From: Paludibaculum sp.
GTDB lineage: Bacteria; Acidobacteriota; Terriglobia; Bryobacterales; Bryobacteraceae
Reading direction: 5' to 3'
NCBI GenBank assembly: GCA_029973955.1
Contig: JARKQJ010000007.1
Coordinates: forward strand, 1-64,000
DNA length: 64,000 nt
This document shows positions 44,874 through 53,042 of the stretch, piece by piece; within the stretch, counting starts at the first letter, position 1; the number at the start of each line of letters is the position of its first letter. A program made the position numbers and the translations under genes. The notes under the pieces were generated by a model. It was not told the origin of the DNA, did not search any database, and was given only the letters and a program-made list of their open reading frames with translations.

Positions 44874-45212
44874 TCAAACCTGGCGCGAGCGCAGATGTTC
44901 GACAAACTCGCCGCGCAGGCGGAGGTGCTCCTCGTCCAGAGAGATCGACGCAACGGGCGCTCCGGCGCCGGCGAGATAGACGCGGTCCACGCAGGCCAGC
45001 GCGGCCACGAGTTCGGCGCGGGCGCGCGCCGGGAGGATGGGCTGCGGAGGCTCATCCAACACAACGGCCAGGGCGGGAGCATCCTGGCGGAGACGCTGCA
45101 ACGCGGCAGCGTGGGCGGCCAGCAGGGGATCGAAGCTCCCGCTGACCACCAGAGCGCCGGGCGGCAGCGGAGTGGCCGCGGCGGGGGTCTGGATTTTGTC
45201 GCGTGAATCCAT
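44874..45212 (-). CDS. Degenerate RfaE2/HldE-like nucleotidyltransferase
   Basis: The 112-residue protein begins the family strand and loop (ALVVSGSFDPLLAAH, 20-34) of cytidylyl/adenylyltransferases such as the HldE C-terminal domain. The HxGH signature is altered: the first histidine is L31 and the glycine A33, with only H34 kept. A helix-strand pattern continues to about 95, but no ISSTKIR-type motif is seen, and the protein is shorter than working relatives. It lies 4 bases upstream of the GT9 gene, where an ADP-heptose-making enzyme would make sense. It may be inactive, regulatory or active on something else. Confidence 0.6.
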   Translation of the reverse strand: MDSRDKIQTPAAATPLPPGALVVSGSFDPLLAAHAAALQRLRQDAPALAVVLDEPPQPILPARARAELVAALACVDRVYLAGAGAPVASISLDEEHLRLRGEFVEHLRSRQV

Positions 45213-45304
45213 TCATACCTTTGTAGCAGCAGGCACGGCGCATCAGCTACCGGCGTGATTCGCAAGTGTGCTATGCCAAGCAGTGGATTGATAGACTCGC
45301 TGAC

Positions 45305-46813
45305 ATGAAGTTGAGACGACGGGAGATGCTGACTTTGCCCGCCGCCGCGGCCGCGCCCAGCACGACCCACACCGGCGGCACGGCGCTCTGCATGAACGAG
45401 GACAACAGCCACTGGTTCTTCACCCGCGCCGGACAGACGCACACGCCGGAGTCCGTGGCGTCGTTCATCGACCAATACGGCGGCACCGAAGTCCGCGAGA
45501 TCCTGCTGAGCGCCAACTCGCAGCGCACCAGTTTCGACAGCAAGGTGTGGGACCCGATCTGGAAGGGCTACGATCCGCGGGGCCCGGACGACCAGCCGCT
45601 GTTCCGCTCGACGGCCGCCGAGAGCCGCGCCGGAGCGCGCAAATGGGTGCATACGGCATGGTCGCTCGCACAGCAGGGCATCGACCCCTACGCAGTGTGG
45701 ATTCGACGGGCGCGCGAGCGCGGCCTGTCACCGTGGGTGTCGATGCGCATGAACGACCTGCACAACGTCGACGATCCGCAGAGCTACATGCACTCCAGCT
45801 TCTGGCGGGAGCATCCCGAGTTCCGCCGTGTGCCGTGGCGCGAGGTGGACTGGCGCGACCGGGCCTTCGACTACGGCCGCAAAGAGGTGCGCGACTATCA
45901 CTTTCAACTGGTGCGCGAATATTGCGAGCGCTACGACTTCGACGGGCTGGAGCTGGACTGGATGCGCTTCGGCTTCCACCTGCGGCCGGGCTACGAACTG
46001 GCGGACGGCCCCAGGATCACCGAATTCGTGCGCGCCACGCGGCGCCTGTTGAACGAGTGGGAGAAACGCCGCGGCCATCGCATCCGCCTGGGCGCGCGCG
46101 TGCCGTCCAGACCTCAGACGGCCGTGAATCTCGGCCTCGACGGCGCGTTGTGGGCGCGCGAAGGGCTGGTGCAGCTGCTCGTCATCACACCGTTCTGGGC
46201 GAGTATCGAAACCGACATGCCCGTGGAGCTTTGGCGGCAACTGGCGGGCAGGGACGTGACACTCTGCGCGGGCCTCGAACTGCTGCTGCGGCCGTATCAC
46301 TCTTACCGGCCGCTGGGCTACAACACGCTGGAAACGGTGCGCGGCGCGGCGGCTTCGCTGCTGAGCCGCGGCGCCGACCGCATCTACCTGTTCAACTACA
46401 TGGACTCGCAGACGGCCATGCCCGACCTGCCCAACTACCCCACGCTGCTGCGCGAGTGCGGCAGCCTGAAGACGCTGGCCGGCAAACCCCGGCGGCACGT
46501 GGTGACCTATGCCGACACCTCCGCGCCTGGCGAGCCCTCCGGCGCCCAGTTGCCCAAAACGCTGCAAGCCGGCGAGTGGGCAGCTTTCCGCCTACACGTG
46601 GGGCCGCGGCTGGCCAAGGCCAGATTGCGCCTGCAGTTGGAAGACCTGGAACTCAGTGAAGTGCGCGTGAGCGGCGAACTCGTGCAGCCCTCGGCTCAGG
46701 AAGAAAAGTTCCGCTGCTGGCAATGCCAAACAGGCCTCGAAGGCGCCGTGGTGGTGGACGTTCGCGCCGCCAGGGCGGGCAAGGCCCATTGGGTGGAGAT
46801 CGCCGGCGAGTGA
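45305..46813 (+). CDS. Secreted TIM-barrel glycosidase-like protein
   Basis: The 502-residue protein starts with an arginine-rich, Tat-like leader (KLRRREMLTLPAAAAA). The catalytic-barrel region shows WIRRARERGLSPWVSMRMND (about 128-147) and CERYDFDGLELDWMRFGFH (about 207-225), typical of GH10/GH-like barrels in which the D/E at the end of the DGLELDW strand is catalytic. A further strand reads DRIYLFNYMD (about 358). The last 100 residues form a beta-sandwich. It resembles a glycoside-hydrolase-like family common in Planctomycetes and Acidobacteriota without assigned activity. It is followed by a strong hairpin terminator. Confidence 0.7.
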   Translation: MKLRRREMLTLPAAAAAPSTTHTGGTALCMNEDNSHWFFTRAGQTHTPESVASFIDQYGGTEVREILLSANSQRTSFDSKVWDPIWKGYDPRGPDDQPLFRSTAAESRAGARKWVHTAWSLAQQGIDPYAVWIRRARERGLSPWVSMRMNDLHNVDDPQSYMHSSFWREHPEFRRVPWREVDWRDRAFDYGRKEVRDYHFQLVREYCERYDFDGLELDWMRFGFHLRPGYELADGPRITEFVRATRRLLNEWEKRRGHRIRLGARVPSRPQTAVNLGLDGALWAREGLVQLLVITPFWASIETDMPVELWRQLAGRDVTLCAGLELLLRPYHSYRPLGYNTLETVRGAAASLLSRGADRIYLFNYMDSQTAMPDLPNYPTLLRECGSLKTLAGKPRRHVVTYADTSAPGEPSGAQLPKTLQAGEWAAFRLHVGPRLAKARLRLQLEDLELSEVRVSGELVQPSAQEEKFRCWQCQTGLEGAVVVDVRAARAGKAHWVEIAGE

Positions 46814-46824
46814 TGTCAGACGGA

Positions 46825-46864
46825 AAACCCCTCCGGCATCTGCGTGGCTGCACCGGAGGGGTTT
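46825..46864. terminator. Rho-independent-like bidirectional terminator
   Basis: A perfect 12-bp stem (AAACCCCTCCGG at 46825-46836 and CCGGAGGGGTTT at 46853-46864) encloses a 16-base loop and lies 11 bases after the stop at 46813. T-rich flanks on both strands are short. It would close the TIM-barrel gene and, on the other strand, the decayed PEP-CTERM gene. Confidence 0.8.
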
Positions 46865-46883
46865 CCTCAGTTAGGTTGTGTTC

Positions 46884-47218
46884 CTATGCCCGCAGGCGCC
46901 GCCTGGCTCAGAGGGCGGCGAGGCCGGCGGCGGCGCGGGCGCAGGTGGACGGTTCGGGCACCTCCCCCTGGACACCATTGGTCACCGTCAATTGCAGGCC
47001 AACGCCAGCGAAGAAATAATCCTGGCCGGCGCCGACCATGAGTTAGATCCTGTCACCCGCCGCGAGCGCCAGCGCGCCGTTGAGCGGCCGCGGCGAAAGA
47101 CGGCGCCAAGCCCGGTGCTGTTGCCGTTCCCGCCAGCGATGGCGCGAAGAATCACCCACTTCCACCCGCGACGTTGTCATCAATGGCTGATCCAGTGATG
47201 GTGTATCCCCCTGCGCTG
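46884..47218 (-). pseudogene. Decayed PEP-CTERM protein gene
   Basis: Reading the minus strand in one frame gives GALALAAGDRI, a TAA stop (47043-47045), then LMVGAGQDYFFAGVGLQLTV and VPEPSTCARAAAGLAAL, a TGA stop (46908-46910), ARRRLRA and a final TAG (46884-46886). This is a PEP-CTERM sorting signal (VPEPST, hydrophobic segment, basic tail) with two stop codons inside. Further upstream, coherent protein-like sequence (GGYTITGSAIDDNVAGGSG) continues in a different frame from about 47218, so at least one frameshift has also occurred. No start codon or ribosome site is evident. I see no other gene between 46865 and 47322. Confidence 0.75.
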
Positions 47219-47322
47219 GGAGCGGTGAATCGGAGAATCGCCCAACTTTCGTGTCAACACCTCTTCCGCCGTCGCCCAGGGCCGCGATTCGAGGGGCAGC
47301 GAGATTTCTCTTGCGCGGGTGC

Positions 47323-47356
47323 TTGACGCTTGGTGTCCCAAGTGCCATAGTACACT
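47323..47356 (+). promoter_or_regulatory. GntR-operon promoter with probable autoregulatory operator
   Basis: TTGACG (47323-47328) and CATAGT (47346-47351) are 17 bases apart, a canonical -35/-10 spacing. The -10 is embedded in AGTG-N8-CACT (47341-47356), an inverted repeat of the kind bound by YtrA-type GntR repressors. The GTG start codon follows 6 bases after the -10, so the message would be leaderless and the repressor would sit on its own -10. Confidence 0.6.
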
Positions 47357-47357
47357 T

Positions 47358-47774
47358 GTGATCCCATTCCGGCTCACATTACAGCCCGGCGTTCCCATTC
47401 ACGAACAGGTGGCCTTCGAGGCCAAGAAGGCGATGATGTCGGGACGGCTGAAGCCGGGCGACCCGTTTCCCAGCGTGCGGGCACTGAGCCGGGAGTTGAA
47501 GATCCACGTCAACACGGCCATGCGCGTGGTAGCCGCGCTCACGCAGGAAGGGCTGCTGGAGGTGCGCCCGGGCATCGGCACGGTGGTGTGCCAGCCGCCT
47601 CCGGCGCGGCGCGCCGAGCGCAGCCGCGCGCTGGGGCCGGAGATCGACCAGGTGGCGGTGAAGGCGATGCAGATGGGGTTGACGCTGGAGGAGTTTCAGA
47701 AGGTGGTGGAGGAGCGCTGGCGCAAGCTGCAGCCAGCGATGGAATCAGCGAGTTGGAAGGAGTCCGAGAGGTGA
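47358..47774 (+). CDS. GntR-family (YtrA-type) transcriptional regulator
   Basis: The protein has 138 residues from GTG 47358. It is a GntR winged helix with the standard opening (PFRLTLQPGVPIHEQV), a GRLKPGDPFPSVRALSRELKIHVNTAMRVVAAL DNA-binding core (in sections at about 30-62) and GLLEVRPGIGTVV as the wing. A short C-terminal helical pair of about 50 residues replaces a ligand domain, as in YtrA regulators of ABC exporters. It overlaps the downstream ATPase gene by 4 bases (GTGA) and sits under its own operator. An in-frame GTG at 47319 lies inside the promoter and is unlikely. Confidence 0.9.
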   Translation: MIPFRLTLQPGVPIHEQVAFEAKKAMMSGRLKPGDPFPSVRALSRELKIHVNTAMRVVAALTQEGLLEVRPGIGTVVCQPPPARRAERSRALGPEIDQVAVKAMQMGLTLEEFQKVVEERWRKLQPAMESASWKESER

Positions 47775-48670
47775 CCTCGATTCTCAAGACCGAACAACTG
47801 ACGATGAAGTTCCGGCGGCTGACTGCCGTGGACCACGTGGACCTGGAGGTGCCGGAAGGCTCGGTGTTCGCGCTCACCGGCGCGAACGGCGCGGGCAAGA
47901 CCACGACGCTCGAATGCGCTATGAACATCCTGCGCCCGACATCAGGCCGGTGCGTGGTTCTGGGCGCGGATTCAAGACGGCTGGGACCAGGCGAACTGGA
48001 ACAGATCGGCTTCGTTTCAGAAGGCCAGAAACTGCCCGGCGGCATGACGGTGGAGCGCTTTCTGGCCTTCTGCCGGCCGATGTATCCCGCGTGGAGCGAT
48101 GCTGATGCAGCGGCCCTGGTGCAGCAGTTCGGCCTGCCGCTGGACCGCAAGCTCACCGCGCTCTCGCGCGGCATGCGCGTGAAGGCGATGCTGGCGGCGG
48201 CGCTGGCCCACCGGCCGAAGCTGATCCTGCTGGACGAGCCCTTCGGAGGGCTCGACGTATTGGTGCGCGAGCAGTTGATCCGCAGTGTGCTGGACCGCAC
48301 GCCGGAAGCCACTGTGGTGCTGGCCTCGCACGACATGGCGGAGATCGAGAGCTTCGCCACGCACATCGCCTATCTCGAAGAGGGCCGGCTGAGGTTCAGC
48401 GAGGAGACGGCGGCGCTCTCGGCACGCTTCCGTGAGGTGGAGGTGACGGTGGAGGGTCCCGTGGCGCCCCAACGCTGGCCGGAGACATGGCTGCGCGTGC
48501 AGCAGGGCGCGGGGCTGGTGAGGTTTACGGATTCAGCGTGGAAGGAAGAAGGCGCCACCGAGCGGATCAAGGCGCTGGTGCCAGGCGCCAAGGACGTCAC
48601 TTGGCGGGGGCTGGATTTACGCGGAATCCTGTTGGCAGTCGCGGCGGGCAGGCAGGACCTGGAGCAGTAG
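47771..48670 (+). CDS. ABC transporter ATP-binding protein
   Basis: The 299-residue protein from GTG 47771 is an exporter-type ATPase subunit. Walker A GANGAGKT is at 37-44, the Q-loop region SEGQKLPGGMTVERF follows, the signature reads LSRGM (about 133), and Walker B is LILLDEPFGGLD (about 153-164). The switch histidine lies in VLASHDMAEIE (about 188). The extra 90 residues at the C-terminus (from about 208) have a mixed fold seen in YtrB/BcrA-type subunits. It is co-transcribed with the YtrA-type repressor and two paralogous permeases. Confidence 0.93.
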   Translation: MTSILKTEQLTMKFRRLTAVDHVDLEVPEGSVFALTGANGAGKTTTLECAMNILRPTSGRCVVLGADSRRLGPGELEQIGFVSEGQKLPGGMTVERFLAFCRPMYPAWSDADAAALVQQFGLPLDRKLTALSRGMRVKAMLAAALAHRPKLILLDEPFGGLDVLVREQLIRSVLDRTPEATVVLASHDMAEIESFATHIAYLEEGRLRFSEETAALSARFREVEVTVEGPVAPQRWPETWLRVQQGAGLVRFTDSAWKEEGATERIKALVPGAKDVTWRGLDLRGILLAVAAGRQDLEQ

Positions 48671-48674
48671 TCCC

Positions 48675-50234
48675 ATGAAAACCATTTGGGTGTTCTTTCG
48701 CAAGGACAGCCGCGCGCTGTGGTGGGCGATTGCACCAGCGCTGGTGCTGTATGCGGCCCTGGTCTTGATGGATAGCCGGCGGCACGGCTCGGTTCCCGGC
48801 CTCACTGAAGGGTGGGGTTATGTGATTGTTCCCCTGGCGTGGGTATTCCTGCTGGGGCTGGCGGTGCTGGAAGACCCGCCGCTTCAGCGGCGCCAGTTCT
48901 GGCTGGCAACGCCCTGCCGGCCGGACACACTGTTGGCGGCCAAGGCCCTGTTCGCCGTCTGCTGGGTGCACGTTCCTTACCTGATCGGCTGTTGCCTGAT
49001 CCTGGCGGCGCGCGGATTCGCTCCCTGGGAAGATGTGCCGCAGTTGCTCTGGAAGCAGGCGGCGGTGCTGGCCGTTGTGACGCTGCCGGCGATTGCCGCG
49101 GCATCGGTGGTGGCCAGCGTCTCTCAACTCCTGGTGCTGGGAATCGCCGCCATCGGCGTGGTGCCCTACGCCGTCGCAAACCTGTTGGCCACTCGGCGGA
49201 GTCCCATCGAGGAGGATGTGACGGAAGCCGTGGTCTTGTCGCTGCTCCTGGCACTGGGCTCGGCGCTGGTGATCCTGGCTGTGTATGGTTTTCGCCGCGC
49301 TGTGGCCGGGCGCGTGCTGGGCTTGGCGGCAGTGGCGGGGCTTGCAGTTGTTGCCGTCAAGTGGACGCTGCTCGATTCGCTGCGCCTCGAAGAGTATTTC
49401 CCTGCCGAACCGCTGACTCGTACAGGATTGCTTGTCCCGGCGGAGCCGGATCTGTCCAGGCTGCCGGAAGGGTGGAAGTCAGGTTCGTGGCGATTGCCTG
49501 GGCGCGTCGATGTCTTTCTGCCGGCAGCGTTCACCGGCCTGCGGTCCGGGGAAGTCAACTGGGATTTGGACAACTTGAGCATCACGCTCACCGGAAATGG
49601 CGGCGAGCGAGTGCAAGTGGGAGCACCGGCGGTGAACGGCGACCCGGGTTCGGCCGGAGCATTCGGGCTATTCGCACCCACTGGCCAAGCCGGAAGCTCA
49701 TTGCTGCTCTGCCTGAACATACCTGAGCACAGCTTTCGCCGACTCCAGAAAGGGAGGGTCCTCATGGAGGGCTATGTCCGCGTTTCCGGCAATCTATTAG
49801 GCGAAGCACAGTCAATCAAGCCAGGGGTGAGAAAGCGCATCGCCGGTTTGGGAGTCTGCGATCTCGACGTAGTCCCGGTTATCAACGGAACGCAGTTCGC
49901 TCGTGAACTCTCGGCGGCCTGCGGCTCTACAAGGCGAATCCCACCGTTCTCCGAGGTCCGAAGCTCCTGGAGTCTTGGACGGAGTTCCCGCCCCAAGCAC
50001 CTGGTGGATCGCAGCGGCAGGAACGGGCATTGGGAGTTCCAAACCTGGCTGTCGCCCGTATACCGGGCGGAGACGGGTTGGGGCACAAGCACTCTGACTG
50101 TGAGAGAACCGGATGACCTGAGCTTCGAAATCAGGCCGTCCAGGAGCGAGCGCAGCCAACTGGTGCGATTTCGAGCGGCGGAACTGGACTTGAGCCGGTA
50201 TACGCTGGCGCACCAGCCCGCAGGGCAGGATTGA
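48675..50234 (+). CDS. ABC exporter permease with large extracytoplasmic C-terminal domain, copy 1
   Basis: The 519-residue protein has an N-terminal block of about six helices (residues 12-245). Characteristic phrases are FFRKDSRALWWAI at 7-19, VLEDPPLQRRQFWLATP (about 64-80) and KALFAVCWVHVPYL (about 89-102). From about 255 to the end there is a hydrophilic, beta-rich domain without known motif. This is unlike ordinary ABC2 permeases, which are all-membrane. It is 4 bases after the ATPase gene and is followed by a paralogue. No family name can be given; the pairing and operon make it an exporter subunit. Confidence 0.8.
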   Translation: MKTIWVFFRKDSRALWWAIAPALVLYAALVLMDSRRHGSVPGLTEGWGYVIVPLAWVFLLGLAVLEDPPLQRRQFWLATPCRPDTLLAAKALFAVCWVHVPYLIGCCLILAARGFAPWEDVPQLLWKQAAVLAVVTLPAIAAASVVASVSQLLVLGIAAIGVVPYAVANLLATRRSPIEEDVTEAVVLSLLLALGSALVILAVYGFRRAVAGRVLGLAAVAGLAVVAVKWTLLDSLRLEEYFPAEPLTRTGLLVPAEPDLSRLPEGWKSGSWRLPGRVDVFLPAAFTGLRSGEVNWDLDNLSITLTGNGGERVQVGAPAVNGDPGSAGAFGLFAPTGQAGSSLLLCLNIPEHSFRRLQKGRVLMEGYVRVSGNLLGEAQSIKPGVRKRIAGLGVCDLDVVPVINGTQFARELSAACGSTRRIPPFSEVRSSWSLGRSSRPKHLVDRSGRNGHWEFQTWLSPVYRAETGWGTSTLTVREPDDLSFEIRPSRSERSQLVRFRAAELDLSRYTLAHQPAGQD

Positions 50235-50244
50235 GAGGGCCGCC

Positions 50245-51795
50245 ATGCGAACCATGTTTCTCTACTTCAGAAAAGACAGCCGCCATCTGTGGTGGGCCAT
50301 CCTGGCGGCCGCGGCCATGTGGGGGGTGCTGGTTTGGACGGACTGCTGGCGCAGCGATTCACAGCCTGACCCGGTGACGGGCTGGGGCAACCTGGTGCTC
50401 CCCTTGCTCTGGGCGCTGCTGGTAGCGCTGGCTGTTCTGGAAGACCCGCTCACCGGGCGCCGGCAGTTCTGGCTGACGACGCCGGCGACGGGACGCGAGG
50501 TCCTGGGGGCGAAGGCACTGTTCGCCGTCTGCTGGATTCATGTTCCTTACCTACTGGGATGCATGGTGGTGCTGGCGGCGCGCGGCTTCTCGCCCTGGGC
50601 CCATCCCGGAGCGCTGCTGGAGCAACAGGCGGCGGTGCTGCTAATGGTGACGCTTCCGGCAATGGCGCTGGCGGCTGTGGTGAAAAACATAGCGCAATTC
50701 GCTGTGATCGCTTTGATGGTTGTGGCAGTGGAGGGCTTTACGGGCCCGATCATGATGAGGGGAATTCCATTCTTCGTGCGCTGGCATGCAGAGCAGGCGA
50801 AGTTCATCATGTTGGCGCTGGGGATGACCGCGCTTCTGGCGCTGGCCCTGGCCTACGGTGCGCGTCGGATTCCGGTGGCACGCATCGCGGGAGCCCTCGC
50901 GCTGCTCCTCGCCGGCGGCGTGCTCCATATGTGGACTCGCGAGACGAACCTGCGGGTTCTGTCCTGGCTGACACGCAGTGAGATCAGGATTGTCAGCTTC
51001 GCTCTGCGGCCGGAAGCGCCAGTCATCCCGAGCGACATGCGGATGAGAATCCAGGGTGGCCCGGGGGCCGGCTATTGGATCCCATATCGTGCCGCCAGTT
51101 CATCGCGGGAAGAACATCTGAGGTACGACCCGTTGCGTGTCACTCTCACAAACCGCCAGGGAGAGACGCTCACCAGCGCTGTGCCCGGAGAGACCCTATC
51201 CATGAGCCGTCCGGCGCTGATGGCAATGGCGGTCCCGTCGACAGAAGCGGGCAAAGGATGGCTCCAACTGATTCTGGACAGGTCGGGCACCGCGAGAATC
51301 GGCAAAGGCCCCGTAAAAATCACAGGGGATGTCGTGGCGGTGGACTACAAGAAGGGCACCGGCACGGCGATGAATCCGTTCGTGCGCACGCGAGTGGATG
51401 GCGTAGGAGCCTGCGCCGCGGAGATGCGGGAAGCGACTCTGCAAGGCGACGCCTTGAGCGTCCTTTGCGAATCGGCAGGGCGTGGAGCGGAGTTCATTCA
51501 AGGCCGGTTCTGGCGCGAACACGACGACTGGAAGTTGCGATTAGGGCTGGATCGGGCATGGAACATGATTTCATGGCCCAGGTTGAGCTGGCTCTCGCCG
51601 GTGAGGCGAAAGCAAGCCCTGGTGCCGGTAATCTCGGGGGTACCGGGGTACACGAGCACGTGGCAGATCCCGAAGGAGAAACTGGAGGGGCTGAAGCTCG
51701 ACTTGGTACCGGTGCGACAACGCGTATCGCAAGTAGTCCGCTTCGAGTTGGAAGGCGTTGAACTGGAGAAGTACGTGCCGCAGGCCTCGAAGTGA
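50245..51795 (+). CDS. ABC exporter permease with large extracytoplasmic C-terminal domain, copy 2
   Basis: The 516-residue protein is a tandem paralogue of the preceding gene. It repeats FRKDSRHLWWAI (about 8-19), LAVLEDPLTGRRQFWLTTP (about 60-78) and KALFAVCWIHVPYLLGC (about 87-103) at nearly identical positions. About six helices (to residue 240) precede a 270-residue extracytoplasmic region that diverges more strongly than the membrane part. The gene is 10 bases after copy 1. Two half-permeases would pair with an ATPase dimer as a heterodimeric exporter. The divergent outer domains are likely the substrate-specific parts. Confidence 0.8.
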   Translation: MRTMFLYFRKDSRHLWWAILAAAAMWGVLVWTDCWRSDSQPDPVTGWGNLVLPLLWALLVALAVLEDPLTGRRQFWLTTPATGREVLGAKALFAVCWIHVPYLLGCMVVLAARGFSPWAHPGALLEQQAAVLLMVTLPAMALAAVVKNIAQFAVIALMVVAVEGFTGPIMMRGIPFFVRWHAEQAKFIMLALGMTALLALALAYGARRIPVARIAGALALLLAGGVLHMWTRETNLRVLSWLTRSEIRIVSFALRPEAPVIPSDMRMRIQGGPGAGYWIPYRAASSSREEHLRYDPLRVTLTNRQGETLTSAVPGETLSMSRPALMAMAVPSTEAGKGWLQLILDRSGTARIGKGPVKITGDVVAVDYKKGTGTAMNPFVRTRVDGVGACAAEMREATLQGDALSVLCESAGRGAEFIQGRFWREHDDWKLRLGLDRAWNMISWPRLSWLSPVRRKQALVPVISGVPGYTSTWQIPKEKLEGLKLDLVPVRQRVSQVVRFELEGVELEKYVPQASK

Positions 51796-51796
51796 A

Positions 51797-52597
51797 TCAC
51801 GGCCGCTTGCCGAAGTTATACGTAAAGCTGACCAGGATCTGCCGGTCCGGGTCGCCGCCGGCCAGTCCGTAGCGCTGGCAGACGACGTCAATGGCGGCGC
51901 GCTCTGTGATCGCATATTGGATGCCGCCAAAGAGCGAGAACGTGCCCGCGAATCCCGTGGAGCGTTCCAGCGCCGCGGTGACATGCGGCGTGAAGCGCTT
52001 GAACCTGCCGCCGAGTTGGCGGCCGTAGCCGATGTCCAGGTCCCACACGCCGGCCGGGTTGGTGTCCGATGGCCGGGTGGCGGCGCTCCAGGAAAGCAGT
52101 GCCGCGAGACTGTTGCCGGATCTGTCGAGGCGGGCGATCAGATTGGCGCCAAGGCGCGCACCGGAGTCGTCGTGAAGCACAGCCGTCGCCGCCGGAGCGA
52201 CGGCGATGTCGAAGTGCTCGCTATCGAAGAGCACCGACGTGGCGGCAAAGGTCAGCCGGTCACTGAACTGCGTGCTGCGGCCGCCGGCGCTCACGGCGCT
52301 GGAGACCGAATCGAACGACGCGCTATACTCCGTGCGGCCCCAAAAGAGCGAATCGCCCTCGGGCGTCCATTTGAGCGCCGAGGGGAGCGTGAAAGTGGAG
52401 GTGGTGTAGGAATAGAGGCCGCCGAAATCCAACTCCACGGTGCCGGGCTCGGCAATCAGGTCGTTGACGTGGAGCCGCTTGCGCATCGAGACGCCGGTAG
52501 TGTGGCGCCGCACGGTGCTATGGCGGTGGAATCCCACCCCATGCACCGGCATCACGGCCAGCAAGAGGAGCAACCCCGCGGCAGTACGATTCACCAT
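51797..52597 (-). CDS. Outer-membrane beta-barrel protein
   Basis: The 266-residue protein has a signal peptide (about 1-20). The mature part alternates short amphipathic strands with aromatic girdles (LYSYTTSTFTL, SLFWGRTEYSASF, FSDRLTFAATSVLF, IQYAITERAAID) and ends in QILVSFTYNF, close to a C-terminal barrel signal. The layout resembles the transporter/MetA-pathway-type phenol-degradation barrel family. Its stop is 1 base from the convergent permease stop. It is the last of a minus-strand operon with the Gfo/Idh oxidoreductase and isomerase, suggesting uptake or sensing at the outer membrane. Confidence 0.75.
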   Translation of the reverse strand: MVNRTAAGLLLLLAVMPVHGVGFHRHSTVRRHTTGVSMRKRLHVNDLIAEPGTVELDFGGLYSYTTSTFTLPSALKWTPEGDSLFWGRTEYSASFDSVSSAVSAGGRSTQFSDRLTFAATSVLFDSEHFDIAVAPAATAVLHDDSGARLGANLIARLDRSGNSLAALLSWSAATRPSDTNPAGVWDLDIGYGRQLGGRFKRFTPHVTAALERSTGFAGTFSLFGGIQYAITERAAIDVVCQRYGLAGGDPDRQILVSFTYNFGKRP

Positions 52598-52611
52598 GGC
52601 AGCCCTTATCG

Positions 52612-53040
52612 TTACAGGCTACTACGGAGGACCGCCTCCAATTGCATGACGGCTTCTTCGGCGGAATCATAGGGCGCCAACGTGCAGCGCGTGTGGCGAT
52701 TGCCGGTGATGAGCAGCGAGATGGCGTGGGCCAGATCCCGCCGGTAAAACAGGATCACCGGCTTCCGCGTCCCGCCCAGCAGGTACCCCGCTTCATAGCC
52801 GATGCCGAACGACGACCCGCTCACTTCGCCAAGGAAGACATCGCACTCCTCCAACCAACGCATGTCGCGCTCATAGACTTCGTGCGCGGCCAGACGGCGG
52901 TCGGCCTCCCGCGCGTCGTCATCGATCAGATGACGCGTGAGCACAGTGTGGCCCAGCGCCTCCATGCGTTCCACCAGCAATCGCGCTGTGGCCAGAGAGC
53001 CGCGGTCTCCAGCCACCGTGAACCCAAAGTAGATCTTCAT
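52612..53040 (-). CDS. Nucleoside 2-deoxyribosyltransferase-like (Rcl/DNPH1-type) protein
   Basis: The 142-residue protein begins KIYFGFTVAGDRGSLATARLL, the Rcl-type start with its substrate loop, and continues with ERDMRWLEECDVFLGEVSG (about 57-75) and GIGYEAGYLLGG (about 79-90). The acidic residues D59, D67 and the likely nucleophile E83 are in place. Such enzymes cleave the N-glycosidic bond of deoxynucleoside 5'-monophosphates. It lies between a sugar isomerase (2 bases upstream) and the barrel gene (14 bases downstream). The ATG at 53040 is the only start compatible with the N-terminal strand. Confidence 0.8.
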   Translation of the reverse strand: MKIYFGFTVAGDRGSLATARLLVERMEALGHTVLTRHLIDDDAREADRRLAAHEVYERDMRWLEECDVFLGEVSGSSFGIGYEAGYLLGGTRKPVILFYRRDLAHAISLLITGNRHTRCTLAPYDSAEEAVMQLEAVLRSSL

Positions 53041-53042
53041 CC

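Noticed and set aside
47043-47348. 101-residue minus-strand protein in the gap before gntR
   Set aside because: It is the upstream part of the decayed PEP-CTERM gene read past a frameshift and through the gntR promoter; it lacks a ribosome site and homologous core.
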